NCBI GenBank assembly: GCA_018644785.1
Contig: JABGPV010000083.1
Coordinates: forward strand, 1-17,850
Length of the DNA stretch: 17,850 nucleotides
Direction of reading: 5' to 3'
Source: Deltaproteobacteria bacterium
GTDB lineage: Bacteria; Desulfobacterota; DSM-4660; Desulfatiglandales; Desulfatiglandaceae
Below, piece by piece: positions 7,102 to 13,360 of this stretch. How positions within the stretch are numbered: the stretch's first letter is position 1; every line of letters starts with the position of its first letter. The notes beneath the pieces are model-generated. The model made no database searches. It saw only the letters and a program-made list of their open reading frames with translations, and was not told where the DNA came from. A program made the position numbers and the translations under genes.

Positions 7102-8093
7102 TCCGAATTCTCCCCATACCCATAGCCGGAAAATTTCTGTTGATATTCTTTTGGCCGCAGGCCCGTGAGGCGGACAAATACTTTGCGGAAAAACGAGATG
7201 TCCTCATAGCCCACCGCATAGGTGATCTCGTTAAAGGTGCGGTTGCCCTCCTCCAGCATGCGCTTGGCCTTTTCAACCCGGAGCTGCTGGATATAGGACA
7301 GGGGTGTCATGCCGGTGGCCTGTTTGAACCGCCGCTCCAGGGACCTGCGGCTCATGCCGAAGGTCCGGGCCAGGCCGTCGTAATTCACGGTCCCGGTGGC
7401 GTTGGTTTCAAGCCAGTCCTGGGCCTTTGCCACGGGTTCGTCGTCGTGGTTTCTGGCGCCCCGGAAACAATTATAGGGTGTCTGGACCTGCCGGTCCATG
7501 GCCAGGACCATGGTTTTGGCCGATTCCCGGGCGGCCTGCCGGCCGCAGAATTTTTCCACCAGATAAAGGGACAGGTCCATGCCCGCGCTGACCCCGGCCG
7601 AGCAGTAGAGCCTGCCGTGGTCGATGAACATGCGGTCATGCCGGAGCGCCACATCCGGATACCGTGCCTTGAAAAGGTCAGCAAATCCCCAGTGCAGGGT
7701 GGCGGACTTTCCGTCCAGCAGCCCGGTTTCAGCCAGAAGGAACGCGCCTGTGCAGATGCTGGCCACATGGGCGCCCTTATGGTAGTGATACCGGATCCAG
7801 TCCGGCAGTTCCGGGTTTTGTTCAAGGATCTTATCAATATAAGTGGCAGAGGCAATGATGATCAGGTCGGATTGGTCAATCTCTTCAATGCTGCAATGGG
7901 GCTGGATCCGGATCCGATTCACGGACCGGATGGGCGTACCGTCGGGGGAGGCGATTGTCACGTCGAAAAAGGGCGTATGTTCGGTTCCGGCAAGCCGGTT
8001 CCAAAGCCGGCCGGCCTGGTTTAGGATGTCCATGGGACCGAAAATCGTTGTTGCCATGGAGTTGTAGAGCCCCAGGATCGTGACTTTTTTCAT
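7080..8093 (-). CDS. GlxA-family transcriptional regulator (DJ-1/PfpI-like plus AraC HTH)
   Basis: The 337-residue protein has two parts. Residues 1-190 form a DJ-1/PfpI class I glutamine amidotransferase-like sensor domain with the nucleophile-elbow segment A-S-I-C-T-G-A-F-L-L (Cys114). Residues 220-320 form an AraC-type double helix-turn-helix, with L-A-R-T-F-G-M-S-R-R-S-L-E-R-R-F in the first and I-T-Y-A-V-G-Y-E-D in the second. GlxA-like proteins regulate amine, carnitine, glycine betaine or aldehyde metabolism in other bacteria; the ligand here is unknown. A ribosome binding site AAAGAGG precedes the ATG. The C-terminal E-F-G-G-Q-R-T and stop come from repeat copy B, so the original tail was replaced. 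The gene is divergent from the DUF3795 gene, a common arrangement for a regulator and its target. Confidence 0.93.
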   Translation of the reverse strand: MKKVTILGLYNSMATTIFGPMDILNQAGRLWNRLAGTEHTPFFDVTIASPDGTPIRSVNRIRIQPHCSIEEIDQSDLIIIASATYIDKILEQNPELPDWIRYHYHKGAHVASICTGAFLLAETGLLDGKSATLHWGFADLFKARYPDVALRHDRMFIDHGRLYCSAGVSAGMDLSLYLVEKFCGRQAARESAKTMVLAMDRQVQTPYNCFRGARNHDDEPVAKAQDWLETNATGTVNYDGLARTFGMSRRSLERRFKQATGMTPLSYIQQLRVEKAKRMLEEGNRTFNEITYAVGYEDISFFRKVFVRLTGLRPKEYQQKFSGYGYGENSEFGGQRT

Positions 8094-8479
8094 GATAGCC
8101 TCTTTAAACCCGTTCTTGCCGATATCACCCTCTTAATTGTCGTTTATGCCACTTCCCCGTCTGAATTGCAAAGGATATGATGTAACCTAAAACATGCATT
8201 CAACTTTTCCATAATGAATATAAATATTTAAAATTACAATATGTTGTCAGATCATAACGACTTTTTTAGTGACACCGAAATGCTGTCAGTAATTCAGTAT
8301 CTTTCATTCAAAAAGTTGAACCCTTCGGGAGCACCTCTTTTACCGAATCTACTTCGTTATCAAGCGTTTGCAGTATGCTATACGGCTGTACGCTTGATGC
8401 CTTGTATCTCCGGCAAAAGAGGCGCTTGCAAGTTTTAGGTGTAAAAAAATCACGGAACCCTAACTTAAGGAGGCATATC
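8094..8479. other. Divergent intergenic region, regulator and DUF3795 gene
   Basis: These 386 bp hold no convincing gene; a 65-codon open frame at 8241-8438 has no ribosome binding site and no family features. The stretch 8215-8240 is very AT-rich. For the minus strand, TTGCAA with CATAAA 17 bp downstream is a possible promoter for the regulator, but the match is weak. This is where a GlxA-type regulator would be expected to bind. Confidence 0.35.
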
Positions 8480-8935
8480 ATGAACGCGGACATTATTAAG
8501 GACACCATTGCCCCGTGCGGCCTGTGCTGTGAGACCTGCTTTGCCCACATAAACGGTGAGATCAGGAATTTGAGCATCCGGCTCAAAGAAAAACTGGGCA
8601 ATTTCCACATCAATGCCAAACGGTTCGAAACCCTGCTGGGCGATCCCATATTTAAAAAATACCCGGAATTCAAGGAGATGCTGGATTATTTCGCGGCCGA
8701 GCATTGCCAGGGATGCCGACAGGAACAATGTAAGCTGTACCGGAACTGCGGCGTGCGGCCCTGTCACCAGGAAATGGGGGTGGATTTCTGCTTTCAGTGC
8801 GACCGGTTCCCCTGCGACCGGACCCACTTTGACGAGGGTCTTTACAAGGGGTGGGTGGCCATCAATAAAATCATCCGGGACAAGGGGATTGAGGCTTATT
8901 GTGAAAAGGCCAGGACAAGGCCCAGGTATGGATGA
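8480..8935 (+). CDS. DUF3795 cysteine-rich protein
   Basis: The 151-residue protein starts at the ATG preceded by AAGGAGG (8467-8473) with ideal spacing, although the frame is open further upstream. It begins with I-A-P-C-G-L-C-C-E-T-C (Cys 13, 16, 17, 20) and has later Cys clusters C-Q-G-C-R-Q-E-Q-C, N-C-G-V-R-P-C and C-F-Q-C-D-R-F-P-C, typical of DUF3795. These Cys sets look like zinc or Fe-S ligands; no biochemical role is established as far as I know. The family is frequent in anaerobes. It is divergent from the GlxA-like gene, and repeat copy C begins nine bases after its stop. Confidence 0.88.
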   Translation: MNADIIKDTIAPCGLCCETCFAHINGEIRNLSIRLKEKLGNFHINAKRFETLLGDPIFKKYPEFKEMLDYFAAEHCQGCRQEQCKLYRNCGVRPCHQEMGVDFCFQCDRFPCDRTHFDEGLYKGWVAINKIIRDKGIEAYCEKARTRPRYG

Positions 8936-8943
8936 TGACTTGT

Positions 8944-9024
8944 ATTCCGGGGACAGTATATATATTTATTTGTCAACTAATTTCTGTGGAGAAAAAACGT
9001 TAATAGATATACTGTACCCCGAAT
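8944..9024 (+). repeat. 81-bp palindrome-ended repeat element, copy C
   Basis: This is the third copy, in the same orientation, between the DUF3795 stop and the racemase start. It differs from A and B by a small deletion (GTTAATAGATATAC) and by CTGTACCCC at the right end, so its terminal repeats are less perfect. It ends 18 bp before the racemase ATG, placing the racemase ribosome binding site directly next to it. The element may therefore affect racemase transcription. Confidence 0.82.
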
Positions 9025-9042
9025 TGCGGAGATAAGACTGAA

Positions 9043-9741
9043 ATGAAGAAAATTGGTATCATAGGAGGCCTCGGCCCGGAGTCAACTGTAGATTACTACA
9101 GGGAAATAATTTCCGCATTCAATACAAAACATGCGGATTTGGCATACCCTGAAATCATTGTTTACAGCGCCAACCTTAATATGTTGATGGGGTTTGTGGA
9201 AACGGAGAGTTGGCTCGAACTTTCCCAGTGGCTGCTAGGGGTAATAAATTCTCTCCACCGCGCCGGGGCCGAATTCGCTGCAATCGCTTCGAACACACCG
9301 CATATTGTTTTTGATGAAATCAAAACAAAATCACCTGTCCCGCTGCTGAGTATTGTTGAGGAAACCTGTAACAAAGCCAAAAAAATGGAATTAAAGCGTG
9401 TTGGCCTGATGGGCACAAAGCTCACCATGGAGACGGATTTTTACAAAAAACCGTTTATTTCAAAAGGGATATCCGTGGCAGTTCCTTCGGAGGAGGAGCA
9501 GCAATTGATCCACCACAAACTGTTTTCGGAAATTGAATTTGGAATCTTCAAGGAGTCAACAAAAGAGGAATTATTAGCCATCGCAAAAAGAATGGCGGAT
9601 GAAGAGGGAATTGACGCTCTAATTTTGGGATGTACCGAATTGCCCCTGATATTGACAGAGGACGGGTATGATGGCATTCCATTTCTAAACACTTCGGCCA
9701 TTCACTGTGATCGCATCGTATCGTATTGCGTTGAGAAATAA
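9043..9741 (+). CDS. Aspartate/glutamate racemase family protein
   Basis: The 232-residue protein has the family N-terminus I-G-I-I-G-G-L-G-P-E-S-T, the first active-site segment A-S-N-T-P-H (residues 82-87) and the second G-C-T-E-L with Cys197. The classical first catalytic Cys is replaced by Ser83. The E. coli YgeA-type L-Asp/Glu racemase has Thr at this place and Cys197, so this belongs to the one-cysteine group. Such enzymes racemise acidic or other amino acids without a cofactor; the substrate is not predictable. The ribosome binding site is GGAGATAAG at about 9027-9035. The Fe-S protein gene follows on the same strand after ~85 bp. Confidence 0.92.
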   Translation: MKKIGIIGGLGPESTVDYYREIISAFNTKHADLAYPEIIVYSANLNMLMGFVETESWLELSQWLLGVINSLHRAGAEFAAIASNTPHIVFDEIKTKSPVPLLSIVEETCNKAKKMELKRVGLMGTKLTMETDFYKKPFISKGISVAVPSEEEQQLIHHKLFSEIEFGIFKESTKEELLAIAKRMADEEGIDALILGCTELPLILTEDGYDGIPFLNTSAIHCDRIVSYCVEK

Positions 9742-9827
9742 GGAGACGTAACATTACTTTCTGTCAGAGAGAGAGACTTTCTGTTTTTTCAAAAGATCCT
9801 TTATAAATGTATAGAAAAGGAGGACAG

Positions 9828-10946
9828 ATGAGCCAGGATGAATATAAAAAAATGGTGGATGTCATGAAGAGCCGTCAGGGGCCGTATGCAGGTATGGATA
9901 TCTCTGAATTTTATGAACTTGTACAGGAATTGTTTATCCCTGAACAGGCTCAGATAAACAATGTTTTATCCCGCAAACCGGCCAGCGCTGAAGACATTGC
10001 CGAAAAACTGGGGCAGGATGTGAACCACGTGAGAAGAACCCTTGAAAATATGGCAGACAGCGGCCTTTGCGGGGCAGTGGCCATGGAACACGAAACCCGC
10101 TATTTTGGCCTCCCTTTTATGCCGGGCATATTTGAATTCTGGTTTATTTCGGGCCGGGAAAGGGAAAAAGACAAAAAAGTCGCGAACCTGATCCATGCCT
10201 ATAAAAAGGCGTACGTGGCGGCGGCGGGCGCAAGGACAACGCCATTTCCCGTTACCCGGGTTATACCCGTGAACAAAACAATCAGAGCCGGAAATACCAT
10301 TCACACCTATGACCAGGTGGCAACCTATATTGAAAAATATGATCCCGTGTGCGTGGGGGCCTGCTATTGCCGCCATGCCGCAAAATTAAGAGGGGAAGAT
10401 ATTCACGGAATGCCTCTGGAGGTGTGCATGTGGTTCGGAAAAACCGCAGAGCATTTCATAGAAAGGATGGGCGTCAGAAAGGTATCAAAACAGGAAGCCC
10501 TTGAAATACTGGACAGAACAGAGGAAGCAGGTTTGATACACATGAGCCGCAATACCACGGATGATATAGAATTTCTCTGCAATTGCGACCGGTGGCATTG
10601 TGAGGTTGTGACCGGTATCATGAAACAGCCCAAACCCGGTATGTTTTTCAATTCCGGGTACGAACCCGTGGTTGACCCTGAATCCTGCATGTCATGCGGG
10701 ACCTGTATCGAAAGATGCCCGCCCCATGCCCTGAAAATGGATGAAAATATGGAAAACCCCACATTGAACAGGGATATGTGTTTCGGGTGCGGCGTCTGCG
10801 CAACGGGATGCCCTGAAGGCGCAATCTCAATGGATGCGAAACCTGATTTTCCAACGCCGCCCAGGGATTTAAGGGAACTGGCCGCCGCATTGAAGGGTGG
10901 AAAGGTGGAAAGCCAACAAGCAGTTTCAGTCCATAAAGACGGCTGA
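9828..10946 (+). CDS. Multi-cluster 4Fe-4S protein with winged-helix N-terminus
   Basis: The ATG at 9828 has the strong site AAAAGGAGG (9815-9823) and is preferred over the in-frame ATG at 9807, giving 372 residues. About residues 40-95 look like a winged helix (S-A-E-D-I-A-E-K-L...V-R-R-T-L-E-N-M). The middle has conserved-looking Cys in C-V-G-A-C-Y-C (175, 179, 181), C200 and C-N-C-D-R-W-H-C (251, 253, 258), possibly another metal site. Two standard ferredoxin motifs follow: C-M-S-C-G-T-C-I-E-R-C-P and C-F-G-C-G-V-C-A-T-G-C-P (about 287-328). Similar proteins are frequent in Desulfobacterota. Function is unknown; it may be a redox-responsive regulator or an electron carrier. No membrane segment is seen. 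Confidence 0.85.
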   Translation: MSQDEYKKMVDVMKSRQGPYAGMDISEFYELVQELFIPEQAQINNVLSRKPASAEDIAEKLGQDVNHVRRTLENMADSGLCGAVAMEHETRYFGLPFMPGIFEFWFISGREREKDKKVANLIHAYKKAYVAAAGARTTPFPVTRVIPVNKTIRAGNTIHTYDQVATYIEKYDPVCVGACYCRHAAKLRGEDIHGMPLEVCMWFGKTAEHFIERMGVRKVSKQEALEILDRTEEAGLIHMSRNTTDDIEFLCNCDRWHCEVVTGIMKQPKPGMFFNSGYEPVVDPESCMSCGTCIERCPPHALKMDENMENPTLNRDMCFGCGVCATGCPEGAISMDAKPDFPTPPRDLRELAAALKGGKVESQQAVSVHKDG

Positions 10947-10962
10947 ACTGCCCGTTGGGCGG
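10946..10962 (+). terminator. Weak hairpin after the Fe-S gene
   Basis: TGCCCGTTGGGCGGCA can form a short GCCC-GTT-GGGC stem directly after the stop codon, followed by an AT-rich stretch with few consecutive T. It is a weak terminator candidate. Confidence 0.3.
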
Positions 10963-11000
10963 CATATTTATATGTTTCCGATAAAATTATATATTGATAC

Positions 11001-11029
11001 TTGACAGGTTGAAACGTAAAATTTAGACT
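11001..11029 (+). promoter_or_regulatory. Sigma70-like promoter of the VapBC-type module
   Basis: TTGACA (11001-11006, exact consensus) is followed 17 bp later by TAGACT (11024-11029). The related octamers AGACTGGT and AGACTAGT lie just downstream (about 11025-11032 and 11036-11043) and may be operator half-sites for the antitoxin. The leader to the ATG is about 30 nt and contains the ribosome binding site TGGAGG. Confidence 0.62.
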
Positions 11030-11066
11030 GGTATAAGACTAGTTTGTTTTAACCTGGAGGACTATT

Positions 11067-11306
11067 ATGGAAACAGTTGGTGCATATGAAGCAAAAACCC
11101 ACCTCCCGAAGTTGCTTAAACGTGTGATTAAAGGAGAGAAGATAACCATTACAAAGCACGGGGTACCAGTAGCTGTTTTGCAGCCACCATTACCTTTAAG
11201 AAAGACTGAACCCAGAAAGGTTATTGCTGAATTGAGAGAATTTCGTGAAAAACATACGCTTAAAGGGCATTCCATCCGAGATATGATTGAAGAAGGAAGG
11301 CGATAA
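11067..11306 (+). CDS. Phd/VapB-type antitoxin
   Basis: The 79-residue protein starts M-E-T-V-G-A-Y-E-A-K-T-H-L-P-K-L-L, the Phd/YefM-fold DNA-binding region, then I-T-I-T-K-H-G-V-P-V-A-V-L and a charged helical C-terminus (R-E-F-R-E-K-H-T-L-K-G-H-S-I-R-D-M-I) that resembles toxin-binding tails of PIN-associated antitoxins. A clear TGGAGG ribosome binding site precedes it. The stop codon abuts the toxin ATG. A promoter with consensus -35 lies ~40 bp upstream. Confidence 0.88.
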   Translation: METVGAYEAKTHLPKLLKRVIKGEKITITKHGVPVAVLQPPLPLRKTEPRKVIAELREFREKHTLKGHSIRDMIEEGRR

Positions 11307-11729
11307 ATGGGCGCTGATTTTGTCATTGACAATTCTGTCGTTATGACGTGGTGTTTCAAGGATGAAACAAGCCAATATGCTGATCATATTTTGGATAGAT
11401 TTGAGGATTCCACTGGTTTCGTTCCGGCGATTTGGCCTTTAGAAATTTGTAACGTGCTATTGGTTGCTGAGCGCAAAAAACGAATGGGTGAGGCGGGTAG
11501 CGCACGTTTCATGGCTTTACTTGCTGAACTTCCAATAATAGTTGAACAAGAGCCACCGGAAAGGATGATTAAGGAAAATTTTGCATTGGCCCGTAAACAC
11601 AAACTTTCAAGCTACGATGCCTCATATTTGGATCTCGCAATGAGAAAAGGATTGCCCATAGCTACACTTGATAAAAACTTATTAGCAGCCGCCAAACGAA
11701 GTAAAGTTCCAATCTTAAGTGCCAAATGA
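11307..11729 (+). CDS. VapC-type PIN-domain toxin
   Basis: The 140-residue PIN-domain protein carries the acidic metal-binding set: D8 in F-V-I-D-N-S, E46 in P-L-E-I-C-N, D104 in S-S-Y-D-A-S-Y, and D122 in A-T-L-D-K-N. VapC toxins are Mg2+-dependent RNases that cut tRNA or rRNA. Its ATG follows directly on the antitoxin TAA (11304-11306), and GAAGGA upstream can act as its ribosome binding site, so the two are translationally coupled. All key residues are present, so it is probably active; the RNA target is unknown. Confidence 0.9.
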   Translation: MGADFVIDNSVVMTWCFKDETSQYADHILDRFEDSTGFVPAIWPLEICNVLLVAERKKRMGEAGSARFMALLAELPIIVEQEPPERMIKENFALARKHKLSSYDASYLDLAMRKGLPIATLDKNLLAAAKRSKVPILSAK

Positions 11730-11971
11730 CGATATTCTACGGGCTACGCCGTCAGCTTTAACCGTCGCCACAAACGCCGTGGGCAGTTAATAATTGAGAT
11801 GCGACCCCCATGTCCCAATGGCGATACTGCCTGTGAAGAATGAAGACCTGACCCCTTGTCAGCTACTTTTTCAGCTAAAGAATTCGGGTGATACAACCGA
11901 TGGTCGTTATATAAAGCATTTTACCCGGGATCATATGTTGAGCCTCTTTCCATCCTGGAAAGAAAAGGATC
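11730..11971 (+). other. Intergenic stretch, possible degenerate mobile sequence
   Basis: No intact gene. TAACCGTCGCC (starting near 11759) and GGCAGTTA (about 11782-11789) form an imperfect inverted pair, and GACCTGACCCCTTG near 11846 resembles C-rich blocks I associate loosely with REP-like elements. No promoter could be assigned with confidence for the downstream gene. Confidence 0.25.
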
Positions 11972-11977
11972 ATGTCA

Positions 11978-13276
11978 ATGGAAATCATAACGACACATAA
12001 GAATGTTGACTTTGATGCACTGGCTTCAGTTTTTGCCGCCACCAAAATTTACAGCGGAGCATCGGCAGTTCTACCCAAAAGCTTGAATCCGAATGTGAAA
12101 GCCTTTCTGTCTCTCCACAAAGATCTTTTTCCCTTTAAAACGCCAGGCGAAATCGACATGGGCGAAGTGTCCGGACTGGTTGTGGTGGATGCACCCCGTT
12201 GGTCCCGCCTGGATGGTCTGATCAAATTGAGGGGAAAAGCGGATCTGGATATTCATGTTTGGGATCATCATAAAGCCTCCGGTGAGTTCAATGGGGCGAA
12301 CACCTGTATCGAAGAAGTGGGCGCCGCCGTCACGCTTCTTGCACTTCAACTTAAGGAAGATCAAAGCCCCATTACGCCCATTCAGGCGACCCTGTTCCTG
12401 GCGGGGATCTATGAAGACACTGGAAGTATGAGCTTTTCCTCCACCACCGCAAAAGATGCAAAGGCCGTTGCTTTTCTGCTGGAGCAGGGCGGAGACCTTA
12501 CCATTGTCAAAAATTTTCTTAGGCCGGCTTATGGGCCGAAGCAGAAAGATCTGCTTTATGAAATGCTTAAAACAGCCGGAAGAGAAAAATTGGATGACTA
12601 TAACATCAGCATCGGCATGATGGAAATCAAAGGTCACGTTCCGGGACTTTCACTGGTTGTTGATATGTATCGGGATATCGTAAACGTTGATGTGGCAATC
12701 GGTATCTTTCTCGATAAAGCAAGAGATCGCTGTCTGGTCATCGGCCGCAGCGCCCCGGATACGGCGGATATCGGGGCCGTCATGCAGGTTATGGGTGGTG
12801 GCGGGCATCCCAACGCCGGATCAGCCCTTTTGCGATCCATTGGCCTTGAGGATGCGGCTGCATGGGTCTCTGAGTTATTGAAGGGGAATCACAGCACGTC
12901 GGCAAAAATCAGCGACTTGATGTCCTATCCCGTTTTTTCCGTATCTCCTGCAACGACCATGAAAGAGGTGGCCCTCCTCCTGCGCGAAAAGGGTTGCACC
13001 GGCTTTCCCGTTACGGAAGGAAGCGGGGTCGTGGGTATTATTTCCAGAAGAGATTTTCGAAAAATCCGAAAAGAATCCCAGATGAGCGCCCCGGTAAAGG
13101 CTTTCATGTCCACCAAAGTCCGGCAGGTGGATCTGAAGAGCGGCATCGTCAGCGCCGTCAGGCTCATGGTCCGGGAAGATATCGGCCGGCTGCCCGTCGT
13201 GGATGAGGGGAACCTCATCGGCATCATCACCCGAAGCGACACCATGAGATACTATTACAATCTCTTGCCGGATTAA
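11978..13276 (+). CDS. DHH/DHHA1 phosphoesterase with two CBS domains
   Basis: The ATG at 11978 is preferred over that at 11972 because AAAAGGA (11964-11969) is then 8 nt away, giving 432 residues. DHH-family motifs are present: N-V-D-F-D-A-L-A-S (about 8-16), V-V-V-D-A-P, D-H-H-K-A-S, and Y-E-D-T-G-S-M-S-F. A DHHA1 domain follows with G-G-G-G-H-P-N-A-G-S-A. Two CBS repeats occupy about residues 310-430 (M-S-Y-P-V-F-S-V and M-S-T-K-V-R-Q-V). DHH-DHHA1 proteins cleave small phosphodiesters or short nucleic acids with Mn2+, and CBS pairs sense adenine nucleotides. The same DHH-CBS array occurs at the N-terminus of longer A-adding tRNA nucleotidyltransferases in related bacteria; here the nucleotidyltransferase half is absent. 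Confidence 0.9.
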   Translation: MEIITTHKNVDFDALASVFAATKIYSGASAVLPKSLNPNVKAFLSLHKDLFPFKTPGEIDMGEVSGLVVVDAPRWSRLDGLIKLRGKADLDIHVWDHHKASGEFNGANTCIEEVGAAVTLLALQLKEDQSPITPIQATLFLAGIYEDTGSMSFSSTTAKDAKAVAFLLEQGGDLTIVKNFLRPAYGPKQKDLLYEMLKTAGREKLDDYNISIGMMEIKGHVPGLSLVVDMYRDIVNVDVAIGIFLDKARDRCLVIGRSAPDTADIGAVMQVMGGGGHPNAGSALLRSIGLEDAAAWVSELLKGNHSTSAKISDLMSYPVFSVSPATTMKEVALLLREKGCTGFPVTEGSGVVGIISRRDFRKIRKESQMSAPVKAFMSTKVRQVDLKSGIVSAVRLMVREDIGRLPVVDEGNLIGIITRSDTMRYYYNLLPD

Positions 13277-13360
13277 ATCTTGAAAACCTGATGAATATGT
13301 GTCAGGAAGACAGGCATTGGTTGGAGAAGGCTTTCAAATAAATCGGAGGGATTTTATAGA

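Noticed and set aside
7140..8024. 294-codon plus-strand open frame
   Set aside because: It is the GC-rich antisense shadow of the GlxA-like regulator, whose minus-strand product has clear domains.
8241..8438. 65-codon open frame in the divergent intergenic region
   Set aside because: No ribosome binding site, no recognisable motif, and an AT-rich promoter-like start; probably chance.
5777..9024. The three repeats as a CRISPR array
   Set aside because: Copies are more than 1 kb apart, over 80 bp long and palindrome-ended, with genes between them.
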